Of a stretch of 64,000 nt of DNA, positions 1-9,057 are shown piece by piece. The notes below the pieces were generated by a model. The model did no database searches. It saw only the letters and a program-made list of their open reading frames with translations, and had not been told where the DNA came from. The translations under genes were made by a program, and so were the position numbers. The stretch comes from Roseateles sp. SL47 (GTDB lineage: Bacteria > Pseudomonadota > Gammaproteobacteria > Burkholderiales > Burkholderiaceae_C), in NCBI RefSeq assembly GCF_026625885.1, contig NZ_CP113068.1:186001-250000 (forward strand). The letters run 5' to 3'. Within the stretch, counting starts at the first letter, position 1. Every line of letters begins with the position of its first letter.

Positions 1-1
1 A

Positions 2-115
2 GGGGCCGCCTTCGCCTGGCTGGCGATGCGCTGGGTGCGGCACCTCAGCGGCAATCTGCCGGCCGTCACCGGCGCCAGTGGCGAACGGGTGCTGGGCAGC
101 TATACGCCGGCCTGA
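2..115 (+). CDS. anmK: Anhydro-N-acetylmuramic acid kinase, C-terminal end only
   Basis: Only the last 37 codons are in the window; the gene begins upstream. The tail contains FAWLAMRW and then [16 protein letters not shown], which resembles the conserved C-terminus of AnmK, the kinase that phosphorylates 1,6-anhydro-MurNAc for cell-wall recycling. Its position just before a convergent erpA and near rpsI-rplM is the usual Burkholderiales order and supports the call. The catalytic part is not visible, so the name rests on the tail and the gene order. Confidence 0.75.
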   Translation, partial: GAAFAWLAMRWVRHLSGNLPAVTGASGERVLGSYTPA

Positions 116-134
116 ATCCCATCAGGTGCGGAGC

Positions 135-329
135 AGCGCGGAACGACGGCGCGGAACGGCGCGGAACGGCGCGGAGCAACGCGGCATGATGCGGAAGAGC
201 CTGGCAGATCCAGAAGGCACAGCTTCACCCGGCTGACCCAAGTTCGCCTGGGTCTACCAGGTTGCCCAGGCCCACCAGGTCTGCTAGGTCCGCCAAGTCT
301 GCCGGATCTGCCAAGTCTGCCCAGGTGGA
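135..329. repeat. Short tandem repeats in the anmK-erpA spacer
   Basis: Two repeat types lie side by side. About 135-185 holds roughly four copies of a 10-bp unit GCGCGGAACG. About 240-329 holds around ten degenerate 9-bp units of the type CARGTCTGC. No coding role is apparent. The nonamer part is one of several 9-bp tracts in this window, each with a different sequence. Confidence 0.7.
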
Positions 330-386
330 CAAGATAGCCCCTATAGCCTTGTTCGCGCAGACGGCCTTGGTGGCCCAGAAATGACA

Positions 387-414
387 AAACCGCCCGGAGG
401 CGGTTTCTCACTTC
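387..414 (-). terminator. Rho-independent terminator of erpA
   Basis: The arms AAACCGCC (387-394) and GGCGGTTT (399-406) pair perfectly around a CGGA loop. On the minus strand the stem is followed by TTTTGTCATTT. It sits about 30 bases after the erpA stop and may also stop anmK transcription from the other side. Confidence 0.8.
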
Positions 415-438
415 GGCGCAGGGCCGTGGGGGCGTCGG

Positions 439-819
439 TCAGACCGAGAAGCTGGAGCCGCAACCGCAGGTGGTCGTGGCATTGGGGTTCTTGATGACGA
501 ACTGGGCGCCCTGCAGGTCTTCCTTGTAGTCGATCTCAGCGCCCATCAGGTATTGCAGGCTCATGGCGTCGATCAGCAGCGTGACGTCGTTCTTCGTCAT
601 CTGCGTATCGTCGTCATTCACAGCCTCATCAAAGGTGAAGCCGTACTGGAAGCCGGAGCAGCCACCGCCCTGCACAAACACGCGCAGCTTCAGCTCGGGG
701 TTGCCCTCTTCCAGCACCAGCTCGCGCACCTTCTCAGCCGCAGAGTCGGTGAAGACCAGCGGCGCCGGCATGCCGTCGGTGGTGAGAGCGGCGGTGGATT
801 CGAGAACTGCAGTGCTCAT
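439..819 (-). CDS. erpA: Iron-sulfur cluster insertion protein ErpA
   Basis: This is a 126-residue A-type Fe-S carrier that hands clusters to apo-proteins in the cytoplasm. The three cluster-binding cysteines of the family are visible: Cys54 in GGGCSGFQ, and Cys118 and Cys120 in CGCG near the C-terminus. Residues 1-18 are a variable extension and the HesB/IscA fold fills the rest, giving the usual family length. It is a single gene convergent with anmK, with its own terminator at 387-414. Confusion with IscA is possible, but the position between anmK and rpsI is that of erpA in Burkholderiales. Confidence 0.95.
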   Translation of the reverse strand: MSTAVLESTAALTTDGMPAPLVFTDSAAEKVRELVLEEGNPELKLRVFVQGGGCSGFQYGFTFDEAVNDDDTQMTKNDVTLLIDAMSLQYLMGAEIDYKEDLQGAQFVIKNPNATTTCGCGSSFSV

Positions 820-1064
820 GCTGGATCCTGGATGGATAAGTCCGGTGAATTGGAGGGATTATGACAAAGTGGGGCGCCAGGCGGGGTGCCACCTTGCTAA
901 AGCCCTGCTGGCAATGAGGCAGGCCGCACAGTTCGAAGCAGCTCCGAGGCACTTTCGCGAAGCACTTCTCCAGGCTGATGCGGAGGAGGTTCCTCAGCCC
1001 GACTCAAGCGGGCGCGCTGCCCCGCCCTGCCCATCAATCACATGGCGCCGCTTGGTTCCAACCA

Positions 1065-1165
1065 GGCCCAACGGACCCAACGGACCCAACGGACCCAAAG
1101 GGGCAAAAGGGGCAAAAGGGGCAAAAGGGACCAAAGGGGCCAAGGGGGCCAAGGGGGCACAAATG
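1065..1165. repeat. 9-bp tandem tract
   Basis: About eleven contiguous 9-bp units drift from GACCCAACG through GGGCAAAAG to GGGCCAAGG. Neighbouring units are nearly identical while the ends differ, as expected from slippage followed by divergence. No function is evident. Confidence 0.85.
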
Positions 1166-1175
1166 AAACCAAGCG

Positions 1176-1212
1176 CCCAAAAACAAAGGCCGCTGAAACA
1201 GCGGCCTTTGTT
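1176..1212 (-). terminator. Rho-independent terminator of rplM-rpsI
   Basis: A 14-bp perfect stem (1182-1195 with 1199-1212) closes on an AAA loop. On the minus strand it is followed by TTTTTGG. It lies about 85 bases beyond the rpsI stop codon. Confidence 0.88.
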
Positions 1213-1296
1213 GAAGTGGAACCTCCGCCAAACGTAGAGTCTGGCAGCGTCTGGCAGAGTCTCGCAGACGTTGCCAGAGGGTTCCAGGAAGTTCGA

Positions 1297-1689
1297 TCAG
1301 CGCTTGCTGAACTGCTTCCGACGACGAGCACCGTGCAGACCGACCTTCTTACGCTCGACTTCACGCGCATCACGCGTGACGAAGCCGGCGCGGCTCAGTT
1401 CGGGCTTCAGGGCTGCGTCATAGTCGATCAGCGCGCGGGTGATACCCAGACGCACTGCACCGGCTTGACCGGATTCGCCACCGCCGTGCACGTTGACCTT
1501 GATGTCGAAGGCCTCGCCGTTGTTCGTCAGCATCAGTGCTTGACGAGCAATCATGATCGAGGTCTGACGGCCAAAGTACTGCTCGATGGAGCGGCCGTTG
1601 ACGATGATTTGACCCGTGCCCTTCTTGATGAAGACGCGAGCCACCGACGACTTGCGACGGCCGGTACCGTAGTTCCAGTTTCCGATCAT
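1297..1689 (-). CDS. rpsI: Small ribosomal subunit protein S9
   Basis: This 130-residue protein is full-length S9. It shows the N-terminal [15 protein letters not shown] segment, the central [14 protein letters not shown] motif, and a basic C-terminus ending [10 protein letters not shown] that reaches the P-site tRNA. The start is placed on the ATG at 1689 because AGGAG sits five bases before it; an adjacent upstream GTG at 1692 would crowd that site. The gene follows rplM by 9 bases, the universal L13-S9 operon, and ends at the terminator at 1176-1212. Confidence 0.98.
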   Translation of the reverse strand: MIGNWNYGTGRRKSSVARVFIKKGTGQIIVNGRSIEQYFGRQTSIMIARQALMLTNNGEAFDIKVNVHGGGESGQAGAVRLGITRALIDYDAALKPELSRAGFVTRDAREVERKKVGLHGARRRKQFSKR

Positions 1690-1698
1690 CACCGCTCC

Positions 1699-2127
1699 TT
1701 AGATTTCCAGCACTTGGGGCTGCTGGGCGGTGTGCGGATGCGTGTCGCCCGCATACACCTTCAGCTTCTTGATCATCGCGTAGCCCAGAGGACCCTTGGG
1801 CAGCATGCCCTTGACAGCCTTTTCCAGGGCACGGCCCGGGAACTTGGCTTGCATGTCCTTGAACTTCGTGGCGCGGATGCCGCCCGGGTAGCCGGTATGA
1901 CGGTAGTACACCTTGTCATTGGCCTTGTTGCCGGTCACGCGCAGCTTGTCTGCGTTGATGATGACGATGAAATCGCCGGTATCCACGTGAGGCGTGTAGA
2001 TGGCCTTGTGCTTGCCGCGCAAACGGAGTGCCACTTCGCTGGCAACACGTCCGAGCACCTTGTCGGTGGCGTCAATCACAAACCACTCGTGCTTCACTTC
2101 GGCCGGCTTGGCGCTGAAGGTCTTCAT
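1699..2127 (-). CDS. rplM: Large ribosomal subunit protein L13
   Basis: This 142-residue protein is a full-length L13. Visible family marks are [20 protein letters not shown] at the N-terminus, LGRVAS, the [16 protein letters not shown] segment, and the GMLPKGPLG motif at about 108-116. It opens the rplM-rpsI operon. L13 is an early assembly protein that binds 23S rRNA, and in Escherichia coli it represses its own operon; whether it does so here cannot be seen. Confidence 0.98.
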   Translation of the reverse strand: MKTFSAKPAEVKHEWFVIDATDKVLGRVASEVALRLRGKHKAIYTPHVDTGDFIVIINADKLRVTGNKANDKVYYRHTGYPGGIRATKFKDMQAKFPGRALEKAVKGMLPKGPLGYAMIKKLKVYAGDTHPHTAQQPQVLEI

Positions 2128-2566
2128 GAGAGTCTTTCAAAATCAGGCAAATCAGCAGTGCCGCGCCTACCCGCCTGCCCAAGCCCATCAGCGCTAAAAG
2201 ATCAGCGCTAAAAGCTCAGAACCCGGCTGCAAACGCGAGCCACCGCACGCTGGGCCAATGCCCCACCCTGTTCGGTGCCGCTTATTGACGTGAGCCCAAC
2301 CAGTCAAACCAACTGGTAGCGCCACGCGGTGCGACCTCTCACAAAAGTGCCCCACGGCTGCCATGAAACCGGGGAAAGCCCGCGAGTCTAGCAGAAGGCG
2401 GCCAAAAACCAAATGGCCCAGACCCCGTCGAAGCGCAGGCGATGAAGATTCCGCACACGACGACCTCGGAATCGTCACACTTGCGGCAACTCGCCCACAG
2501 TCGCCCAAGAATCCGCTTGGCGAAATCCGCACTTTGGCTACGATTCGGGTAATTACCTAGAAAGCC
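2128..2566. other. Divergent spacer between rplM and the GNAT gene
   Basis: This 439-base gap must hold the promoters of the ribosomal operon (minus) and the acetyltransferase gene (plus). A tandem duplication of CAGCGCTAAAAG lies at about 2189-2216. The stretch before 2567 is relatively A+T-rich and includes CGATTCGGGTAATTACC, a plausible promoter area, but no clear -35/-10 pair was assigned. No gene is seen. Confidence 0.5.
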
Positions 2567-3412
2567 ATGAACACCACCCCGCCTCCACCGCCTGGCCCCG
2601 CCGCTGATCCATCTGCGGAGGGTGCAGCCAAGGGCGTCGCCGTGGCGGGCGGTGTTGTGCCTGGCGTGTCCGCCAGCCCTGTCAAAGCGGGCAAGCCGCC
2701 TCGTCCCGCCCAAGCCTCCCGTGGTGCGGGTGCCACCCGCTGGAGCCTGCCGGCGCTGTGGCGCCGCTGGGCGGACTGGGTGCCCATCCGTGCCCTGGGT
2801 CGGCGTCACCGCCGACGCATTGCCCAGCATCTGCTGTCGCTGACTGAACGCGACCGTTATCTGCGCTTTGGTTACGCCGCGCGGGACGAACAGATCCAGA
2901 AGTATGTGGACGGGCTGAACTTCTCGCGCGACGAGGTGCTGGGCATCTTCAACCGCAAGCTGCAGCTGATCGCGGTCGCCCACCTGGCCTACGAACCCAC
3001 CCCGCAGATCAAAGGTCGGGCCGCCATGGCCGAATTCGGCGTGTCGGTGCTGAACACCGCGCGGGGCCGCGGCTTCGGAGGCCGCCTGTTCGAGCGCGCT
3101 GCGCTGCACGCCCGCAACCGGGGCATCGACACCCTCTTCATCCACGCCCTCAGCGAAAACGGCCCCATGCTGGCCATCGCCCGCAAAGCCGGGGCCAAGG
3201 TGGAACGTGACGGCAGCGAATCCGAAGCCTGGCTGCGCCTGCCGCCCGATTCCGTGTCCTCTCACGTGGACGAAGCCATCGAGCGCCACATGGCCGAGGT
3301 GGACTTCCAGCTCAAGCGTCATCTGCGCAACTTCGGCTCCTTCATCGACGGGGTGGCCGAAGTGAAGTCCAAGCTGAGCAACAAGGCGGCCGGCAAATCC
3401 GCCAAGCAGTAA
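2567..3412 (+). CDS. GNAT-family N-acetyltransferase
   Basis: This 281-residue protein has a Pro/Ala-rich, probably disordered first 60 residues, a basic segment at 65-85 and one GNAT domain at about 90-230. The acetyl-CoA loop is RGRGFGG (166-172), followed by a helix and the HALSENGPMLAIARKAGA segment where the fold ends. The substrate is unknown; candidates are a small amine or a protein lysine. The last 50 residues are charged and helical. It is a lone gene facing away from rplM. Confidence 0.8.
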   Translation: MNTTPPPPPGPAADPSAEGAAKGVAVAGGVVPGVSASPVKAGKPPRPAQASRGAGATRWSLPALWRRWADWVPIRALGRRHRRRIAQHLLSLTERDRYLRFGYAARDEQIQKYVDGLNFSRDEVLGIFNRKLQLIAVAHLAYEPTPQIKGRAAMAEFGVSVLNTARGRGFGGRLFERAALHARNRGIDTLFIHALSENGPMLAIARKAGAKVERDGSESEAWLRLPPDSVSSHVDEAIERHMAEVDFQLKRHLRNFGSFIDGVAEVKSKLSNKAAGKSAKQ

Positions 3413-3590
3413 GAACAGACCTCCCACACCGGTCCCGCCCCGTCCGGGCACGGGCCCACCCGATCCAGGGGGGGGCTGTGGACGCATCTTGTAACGACTT
3501 TCAGCTACATTCGCGCCGATCCGGGCACGACTCAGCGGTGCGTTCCGTCACAGCGACGGCGGCAGTGCCCACCAATTGCTCTCCAGGGAC

Positions 3591-4430
3591 ATGCACAACA
3601 CACTGCCGTGGGTGATTGCTGGGCTGTGCGGGCTGGCCGTGCTCAGCCTGCTGCTCGCCACGCTGCTGCGTCGCCCGCAGCGGCGCCGCAAGCCGCTGCC
3701 CACCGAATGGTCACTGACCGCCCGGCCGGTCTTCAGCGCGGATGAACGCCGTGTCTTCCGCCTCCTGCGCGAGGCGCTGCCTCATCACGTCCTGATGGCC
3801 AAGCTGCCGCTGGTGCGTTTCTGCCAGCCCACAGAAGCCAAGGATGTGCGCTACTGGTACGACCTGCTTGGGGGGATCAGCGTCAATTTCGCCATCTGCA
3901 GCCCGAATGGCCGGGTGCTGGCCGCTGTGGACCTGGACACCGAGCGCCCCGGCAGCGCCCGCAGCCTGCAGATCAAGCAGGAAGTGATGGCGGCCTGCCG
4001 CATTCGCTACCTGCGCACGTCGGTGAACAACATGCCGACGGTGTCGGAACTGCAACTGCTGGTGCCCTTCAGCAACCAGACCGCCCGCAGCCCGCAACCG
4101 CTGCAGCCGCGGAGCCTCTCCCGCGCGGCCGCGCCGTCGCCCGCCCCGGCCACGCCGCTGCGGCGGCCTGCGGCACGCAACACGCTGTGGAACGACTCCC
4201 CGGTGTTCAGTGATTCCTTCTTTGCACCCGACAGCCGCCTGGACGGTTTCAGTAGCCCGCCCGATGCAGGGCCGACGCTCAGCGGGGAACAACGCATGCG
4301 GGGTTATCGCCCACGCGGGACGTCCGGTGGGGACTCCTCACTGTCGCCGCTGGATTCCCAGTTCGGGGACGAGTCCGACAGCGACATTGCCGGCGTCGTG
4401 GTCGATGCGCCGCGCCATTTGCGGCGCTAA
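3591..4430 (+). CDS. Membrane-anchored DUF2726 protein
   Basis: This protein has about 279 residues. Residues about 5-27 form one transmembrane helix followed by a basic stop (RRPQRRRK), so it is anchored with its body most likely in the cytoplasm. Residues about 45-165 match the DUF2726 pattern (FSADERRVFRLLREALP, then a core with VDLDTERPG), a fold related to nuclease-like domains but of unknown activity. The rest is low-complexity Pro/Ser. A TTG at 3576 is a possible earlier start; the ATG at 3591 behind CCAGGGA is preferred. A terminator follows at 4456. Confidence 0.75.
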   Translation: MHNTLPWVIAGLCGLAVLSLLLATLLRRPQRRRKPLPTEWSLTARPVFSADERRVFRLLREALPHHVLMAKLPLVRFCQPTEAKDVRYWYDLLGGISVNFAICSPNGRVLAAVDLDTERPGSARSLQIKQEVMAACRIRYLRTSVNNMPTVSELQLLVPFSNQTARSPQPLQPRSLSRAAAPSPAPATPLRRPAARNTLWNDSPVFSDSFFAPDSRLDGFSSPPDAGPTLSGEQRMRGYRPRGTSGGDSSLSPLDSQFGDESDSDIAGVVVDAPRHLRR

Positions 4431-4455
4431 GCTAGCGGCTTCTGACTACCGGATC

Positions 4456-4483
4456 AACGGCGCGTGAGCGCCGTTTGTTTTTT
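4456..4483 (+). terminator. Terminator after the DUF2726 gene
   Basis: An 8-bp perfect stem (4456-4463 with 4468-4475) with a GTGA loop is followed by TGTTTTTT. It covers an in-frame GTG at 4464 and so argues that srkA begins at the ATG at 4485 rather than inside this hairpin. Confidence 0.88.
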
Positions 4484-4484
4484 G

Positions 4485-5504
4485 ATGCCCACAACCACGG
4501 CCGGTTTCGGTCACCTCACGCCCGAACGGATGCTGGATGCGCTGGAGCATGCCGGCCTGCGTCCCGACGGCCGGCTGCTGCAGCTCAACTCTTACGAAAA
4601 CCGCGTGCTTCAGGCCTATCTGGAAGATGGCAGTGCGGTGGTGGCCAAGTTCTACCGGGGCGGGCGCTGGAGCGATGCGCAGATCCTGGAGGAGCATCAG
4701 TTCGCCCGCGAGCTGGTGGAGGCTGAAGTCCCCGTGGTGGCACCGATGGTGCTGGAGGTCGACGGCCAGCCCACCACGCTGGCGCATGTGCTGGGAGACC
4801 GTTTTGCGGTCTCGCCTCGCCAGGGTGGGCGAGCGCCCGAACTGGAAGACCCCGAGGTGCTGCGGTGGATCGGCCGTTTCCTGGCCCGCTTGCATGAGGT
4901 CGGCCAGCGCCAGCCCTTTGCGCACCGCGTGTCCTGGAACAGCGCCCAACCGGCACGCGAAGCACGCGACTGGCTGCGCGACCACGACACCCTGGCACCC
5001 GACGTGGCCCCCCAATGGCACGACGCCGCCCAGCGTTGCATCGACGCCATCCAGGCGGCCTTCGACCAGCAGCCGCATCTGCGCAGCCTGCGCCTGCACG
5101 GCGACTGCCATCCCGGCAATCTGCTGTGGACGCCGGACCGAGGCCCGCATTTTGTGGACCTGGACGACGCCATGCAGGGCCCGGCGGTCCAGGACCTGTG
5201 GATGATGCTGTCCGGAGAACCCGATGCCGCCCGTCAGCAGCTGGATGCACTGCTGGACGGTTATGAAAGTGTTCGGGAGTTTGACTGGCGGGAGCTGCGC
5301 CTGATCGAGGCGCTGCGCACCCAACGCATGATCCATCACAGCGCCTGGCTGGCGCGGCGTTGGGAAGACCCGGCGTTTCCGATGGCCTTCCCGTGGTTCG
5401 GCACGCCCAATTACTGGAGCGACCAGGTCGTCAAGCTGCGAGATCAGCTGGACGCCATGCAGGCCGAGGCCAACAAGGCGTCGGGGCTCCCCGCCTGGGA
5501 CTGA
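4485..5504 (+). CDS. srkA: Stress response kinase A (YihE family)
   Basis: This 339-residue Ser/Thr protein kinase has an aminoglycoside-phosphotransferase-like fold. The ATP-binding lysine is in VVAKFYR (about 53-58), the catalytic loop is HGDCHPGN (205-212, Asp207), and the metal-binding segment is DLDD (225-228). In Escherichia coli SrkA counters MazF-linked death under stress. The start is the ATG at 4485 because the earlier GTG lies within a terminator. It is convergent with htpG, and a long hairpin separates the two. A homoserine-kinase-like relative is less likely given the strong YihE-type sequence. Confidence 0.9.
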   Translation: MPTTTAGFGHLTPERMLDALEHAGLRPDGRLLQLNSYENRVLQAYLEDGSAVVAKFYRGGRWSDAQILEEHQFARELVEAEVPVVAPMVLEVDGQPTTLAHVLGDRFAVSPRQGGRAPELEDPEVLRWIGRFLARLHEVGQRQPFAHRVSWNSAQPAREARDWLRDHDTLAPDVAPQWHDAAQRCIDAIQAAFDQQPHLRSLRLHGDCHPGNLLWTPDRGPHFVDLDDAMQGPAVQDLWMMLSGEPDAARQQLDALLDGYESVREFDWRELRLIEALRTQRMIHHSAWLARRWEDPAFPMAFPWFGTPNYWSDQVVKLRDQLDAMQAEANKASGLPAWD

Positions 5505-5533
5505 AGAAGCCCGGCAAGGCCCAGGGCTCGGGA

Positions 5534-5566
5534 CCCGACACCGGCAGTTGGGCTGCCGGTGCCGGG
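5534..5566. terminator. Hairpin between convergent srkA and htpG
   Basis: 14-bp arms (5534-5547 and 5553-5566) pair with a single mismatch around a 5-base loop, directly between the two stop codons. There is no U-tract on either side, so it may be a Rho-assisted or bidirectional end, or an RNA 3' protector. Confidence 0.55.
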
Positions 5567-5575
5567 CATCGCTCA

Positions 5576-7477
5576 TCAGGCCAGCAGCAGCGCGTTGACC
5601 CGCTTCACATAGGCCGACGGATCTTCCAGCGAGCCGCCTTCGGCCAGCAGCGCCTGATCAAACAGCACCAGGGCCAGATCCTTGAAGCGTTCGTCGGTGC
5701 CTTCCTGCTGGCTGATCTCCCCGAGCTTGCGCACCAGCGCATGTTCCGGGTTCACCTCCAGCGTTGGCTGAGACACCGGCGCTGTTTGCCCCGCCTGCTT
5801 CAGCATGCGAGCCAGGTGGCCGCTGATGTCGCCCTCTTCCACCACGATACAGGCCGGCGAATCGACCAGACGCGTGGTCACCCGCACATCCTTGGCCTTG
5901 CCGTCCAGCGCGGTCTTGAGCTTGTCCAGCATCGGCTTGAACGCTTCGGCGGCTTCTTCGGCCTTCTTCTTCTCTTCTTCGTCCTGCAGCTTGCCCAGGT
6001 CCACCGAGCCCTTGGCCACGGATTGAAGCGACTTGCCTTCGAACTCGTAGAGGTGGGAGAGCATCCACTCATCCACACGGTCCACCAGCAGCATCACCTC
6101 GATGCCCTTTTTGCGGAAGACTTCCAGCTGCGGGCTGTTCTTGGCGGCTGCCAGGCTGTCGCCGGTGATGTAGTAGATGACCTCCTGGCCTTCCTTCATG
6201 CGGCTCACGTAGTCCTGGAAGCTCACCCCTTCATCCGCATGGGTGGAGGCAAAGCGCAGCAGTTTGACCAGGCGCTCCTGGTTGGCGTGGTCTTCGCCCA
6301 CACCTTCCTTCAGCACCTGGCCGAAGTCCTTCCAGAAGCGGGCGTACTTGTCCTTGTCGGACACATCCTCGCTGTTGGCCAACACTTCCAGCATGGACAG
6401 CACCCGCTTGGTCGAACCTTCGCGGATGGCCTTCACATCGCGGCTTTCCTGCAGCAGCTCGCGGCTGACGTTCAGCGGCAGGTCGGCCGAGTCGATGACG
6501 CCCTTGACGAAGCGCAGGTACACCGGCATCAGCGCTTCGGCGTCGTCCATGATGAAGACACGCTTCACATAGAGCTTCACGCCACCGCGCTTGTCCCGGT
6601 TCCACAGATCGAACGGAGCCTTGGCAGGGATGTAGAGCAGCTGGGTGTATTCGCTGCGGCCCTCCACCCGGTTGTGGGTGAAGGCCAGCGGCGCTTCGGT
6701 GTCGTAGCTGATCTGCTTGTAGAAGCTGTCGTATTCGTCCTGGGTGATGTCGCTCTTGCTGCGGGTCCAGAGCGCCGACGCCTTGTTGACCGGCTCCCAC
6801 TCCTCCTTCAGCACCTGCTCGGCCTTGTCGGCATCCCACTCTTCCTTGCGCATCAGAATCGGCAGGGAGATGTGGTCGGAGTACTTGCTGATGACGGACT
6901 TCAGGCGCCAGGTCTTCAGGAACTCATCTTCGCCCTCGCGCAGATGCAGCACCACATCCGTGCCGCGGCCCGGCTTGGTGATGGTCTCGACCTCGAAATC
7001 TCCCGTGCCTTCGGAGGTCCAGCGCACCCCTTGCTCGGCCGGCAGACCGGCGCGGCGCGATTCCACCGTGATGCGGTCCGCCACGATGAAACCGGAATAG
7101 AAGCCCACACCGAACTGACCGATCAGGTTGGCATCCTTCTTCTGGTCGCCTTCCAGCCGCGCCATGAATTCACGGGTGCCGCTTTTGGCAATCGTGCCCA
7201 GATGCGCAATGGCTTCATCGGCGGAAAGGCCAATGCCGTTGTCGCTGATGGTGACGGTCCGAGCTTCCGGGTCAAACGACACCCGGATTTCGAGATTGGG
7301 TTGCTCCTCGAACAGGGTGTTGTTGTCCAGGGCCTCGAAACGCAGTTTGTCGCAGGCGTCGGAGGCGTTGCTCACCAGCTCCCGCAGGAAGATTTCCTTG
7401 TTGGAGTAGAGCGAATGGGTCACCAGATGCAGGATCTGCTTGACCTCGGCTTGGAAGGAATGGGTCTGTTTGTCCAT
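5576..7477 (-). CDS. htpG: Molecular chaperone HtpG (Hsp90)
   Basis: This 633-residue dimeric ATP-dependent chaperone works in the cytoplasm. The N-terminal Bergerat ATPase is complete: [16 protein letters not shown] (32-47, catalytic Glu33), DNGIGL (79-84), and the lid [11 protein letters not shown] (120-130). The middle domain has the conserved SRELLQESR client/ATPase segment, and the C-terminal dimerisation domain ends in NALLLA. No frameshift is seen and the length is typical. Several long open frames on the opposite strand of this gene are shadows of its codon pattern. Confidence 0.98.
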   Translation of the reverse strand: MDKQTHSFQAEVKQILHLVTHSLYSNKEIFLRELVSNASDACDKLRFEALDNNTLFEEQPNLEIRVSFDPEARTVTISDNGIGLSADEAIAHLGTIAKSGTREFMARLEGDQKKDANLIGQFGVGFYSGFIVADRITVESRRAGLPAEQGVRWTSEGTGDFEVETITKPGRGTDVVLHLREGEDEFLKTWRLKSVISKYSDHISLPILMRKEEWDADKAEQVLKEEWEPVNKASALWTRSKSDITQDEYDSFYKQISYDTEAPLAFTHNRVEGRSEYTQLLYIPAKAPFDLWNRDKRGGVKLYVKRVFIMDDAEALMPVYLRFVKGVIDSADLPLNVSRELLQESRDVKAIREGSTKRVLSMLEVLANSEDVSDKDKYARFWKDFGQVLKEGVGEDHANQERLVKLLRFASTHADEGVSFQDYVSRMKEGQEVIYYITGDSLAAAKNSPQLEVFRKKGIEVMLLVDRVDEWMLSHLYEFEGKSLQSVAKGSVDLGKLQDEEEKKKAEEAAEAFKPMLDKLKTALDGKAKDVRVTTRLVDSPACIVVEEGDISGHLARMLKQAGQTAPVSQPTLEVNPEHALVRKLGEISQQEGTDERFKDLALVLFDQALLAEGGSLEDPSAYVKRVNALLLA

Positions 7478-7726
7478 CTCTCGTCGAATTGCCGTCTAGG
7501 GATAGAGGATCGGGGATCCGGGAAGGGAGGCATTCTCCCCGCACGGCAGTGCCGCGCCCCGGTTGGGTCGGCAATTGGGGCGCGGATCGACGATTTCAAG
7601 AGCCGGGGCCCGGGTGGGGATGTCCCCACCATGGGGGGCTCGCCGGGGGGGCCGCTTCATGGGCACTTGCCACAGGTGCGCGGGGCCTCCTGGGGCATGT
7701 GCCGGGAGACCCCGCGGCTTCAGGCT

Positions 7727-8866
7727 TCAGCGTTGGCGGGCGGCAGCCACAGCCTGGCTGAGCACCTCCAGCACGTCCAGCGAATCGTCCCAGGCCAGGC
7801 AGGCATCGGTGATGCTCTTGCCATATTCCAATTGGGACGGGTCGTCCTTGCCGGGGCTGAACTTCTGCGCCCCGCCGTGCAGGTGGCTTTCCACCATCAC
7901 ACCGAAGATCTGGCGGCTGCCCTCGCGGATCTGGCCGGCGATGTCGCGGGCCACGTCCAGTTGACGCTCATGCTTCTTGCTACTGTTGGCATGCGAGCAG
8001 TCCACCATCAGGCGGGTGGGCAGCTTGGCGGCTTCGAGATCAGCACAGGCCACCGCGACGCTCTGGGCGTCGTAGTTGGGCGCCTTGCCGCCGCGCAGGA
8101 TCACATGGCAGTCCGGATTGCCGCCTGTTTCCACAATCGCCACCTGGCCGTTTTTGTGGACCGACAGGAAGTGGTGGGGGCGGGCGGCCGCCTGGATCGC
8201 ATCGGTCGCGATCTTGATGTTGCCGTCGGTGCCATTCTTGAAGCCGATCGGGGCGGATAGCCCCGAGGCCAGTTCCCGGTGGACCTGGCTTTCGGTGGTA
8301 CGGGCGCCGATGGCCCCCCACGAGATCAGGTCGCCGATGTATTGCGGCGAGATCACATCCAGGAATTCCGAGCCGGCCGGCATGCCCAGGCGGTTGATGT
8401 CCAGCAGCAACTGGCGGGCGATGCGCAGGCCCTCATCAATCCGGTAACTTTCATCCAGGTAGGGGTCATTGATCAGTCCCTTCCAGCCGACGGTGGTGCG
8501 GGGCTTTTCGAAGTAGACCCGCATCACGATTTCCAGCGTGTCGGCGTACTTGTCGCGCTGGCTCATCAGGCGGCGGGCGTATTCCAGCGCGGCCACCGGG
8601 TCGTGGATGGAGCAGGGGCCAATGATCACCAGCAGGCGGTCGTCCTGCCCGTCCATGATGCGCCGGATGCGCTGACGGGTGCCCACCACCAGTTGTTCCA
8701 TGGCCGTGCCACGGATGGGGAAGAAACGGATGAGGTGCTCAGGAGGCGGCAAGGGTGTGATGTCCAGAATGCGTTCGTCGTCGGTTTGGCTGGTCTTGTC
8801 CTGCGGCGAATACCAGCGCTCGGCCTCCTGGGAGCTGCCGTAAGGGTGATGGGACTTGGCATTCAT
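7727..8866 (-). CDS. aroG: 3-deoxy-7-phosphoheptulonate synthase, type I (AroG/AroF/AroH class)
   Basis: This 379-residue enzyme joins phosphoenolpyruvate and erythrose 4-phosphate, the first step of aromatic amino-acid synthesis. Key segments are IIGPCSIHDP (with metal-binding Cys85), KPRTTVGWKG (121-130), GARTTESQ, SVHKNG, CSHANSSKKH and VESHL. The length exceeds the E. coli isozymes (about 350) because of a polar 30-residue N-terminus. Which amino acid inhibits the enzyme cannot be read off. Transcription appears controlled by attenuation through a Phe-rich leader peptide 107 bases upstream. Confidence 0.96.
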   Translation of the reverse strand: MNAKSHHPYGSSQEAERWYSPQDKTSQTDDERILDITPLPPPEHLIRFFPIRGTAMEQLVVGTRQRIRRIMDGQDDRLLVIIGPCSIHDPVAALEYARRLMSQRDKYADTLEIVMRVYFEKPRTTVGWKGLINDPYLDESYRIDEGLRIARQLLLDINRLGMPAGSEFLDVISPQYIGDLISWGAIGARTTESQVHRELASGLSAPIGFKNGTDGNIKIATDAIQAAARPHHFLSVHKNGQVAIVETGGNPDCHVILRGGKAPNYDAQSVAVACADLEAAKLPTRLMVDCSHANSSKKHERQLDVARDIAGQIREGSRQIFGVMVESHLHGGAQKFSPGKDDPSQLEYGKSITDACLAWDDSLDVLEVLSQAVAAARQR

Positions 8867-8917
8867 GGGTCAGGTCTTCCTGTCTGTGTGAGGGGCCGCG
8901 CACAAGGTGTGGAGGCG

Positions 8918-8951
8918 AAAAAAAACCGCCGGGTGGTGGACCCGGCGGTTT
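8918..8951 (-). terminator. Attenuator terminator in the aroG leader
   Basis: A perfect 12-bp stem (8923-8934 with 8940-8951) with a 5-base loop is followed on the minus strand by an uninterrupted run of T. It lies between the leader-peptide stop (8973) and the aroG start (8866), so it would end transcription before aroG unless it is prevented from folding. Its first RNA arm can pair instead with 8992-9000 in the leader-peptide region. Confidence 0.9.
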
Positions 8952-9000
8952 CTTGAGGATTCTTGGCGCTGCTTATGCGTTCGCCTCTCCTCCGCCGGGG
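8952..9000 (-). promoter_or_regulatory. Candidate antiterminator region of the aroG attenuator
   Basis: The RNA from 9000-8992 reads CCCCGGCGG. It can form at least 8 G-C-rich pairs with CCGCCGGG in the 5' arm of the terminator, which would free the RNA polymerase. The same segment can fold locally with the preceding CCGC when the ribosome has passed. These alternatives are the mutually exclusive folds expected of ribosome-mediated attenuation; the folds are paper-paired and not computed. Confidence 0.7.
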
Positions 9001-9050
9001 CGGTGCGAGAACCAAAAGAAAGCAAAATAAAACTTGCTGACGAAACGCAT
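8973..9050 (-). CDS. Aromatic leader peptide of aroG (Phe-rich, 25 residues)
   Basis: This is a 25-codon frame starting with ATG at 9050 and ending in TAA at 8973. Residues 3-14 contain six Phe, one Tyr and one Trp, with the core FYFAFFWF at 7-14; the C-terminal part RPGGGEANA overlaps the antiterminator strand. Seven of eight residues in the core are aromatic, very unlike the surrounding sequence. Position, codon content, antiterminator and terminator together make it a regulatory peptide that would sense charged tRNA-Phe, possibly with Tyr and Trp. No good Shine-Dalgarno sequence precedes the ATG. Confidence 0.88.
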   Translation of the reverse strand: MRFVSKFYFAFFWFSHRPGGGEANA

Positions 9051-9057
9051 GGGCTTG

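Larger units (their letters stand above)
820..1296. other. erpA-rpsI spacer
   Basis: This 477-base gap has no credible gene. It holds the promoter side of erpA (near 820-900), a 9-bp tandem tract (about 1065-1165) and the rpsI terminator (1176-1212). Open frames crossing the nonamer tract would encode collagen-like Gly-Pro-Asn/Gly-Ala-Lys strings, but they run antisense into erpA or rpsI and have no ribosome binding site. Confidence 0.7.

Noticed and set aside
563..1237. Collagen-like frame (Gly-Pro-Asn and Gly-Ala-Lys repeats)
   Set aside because: Antisense to erpA at its start, no ribosome site, and the repeat is the 9-bp tract; treated as non-coding.
5360..8260. A 966-residue plus-strand frame antisense to htpG and aroG
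   Set aside because: It is a codon-bias shadow of two certain minus-strand genes.
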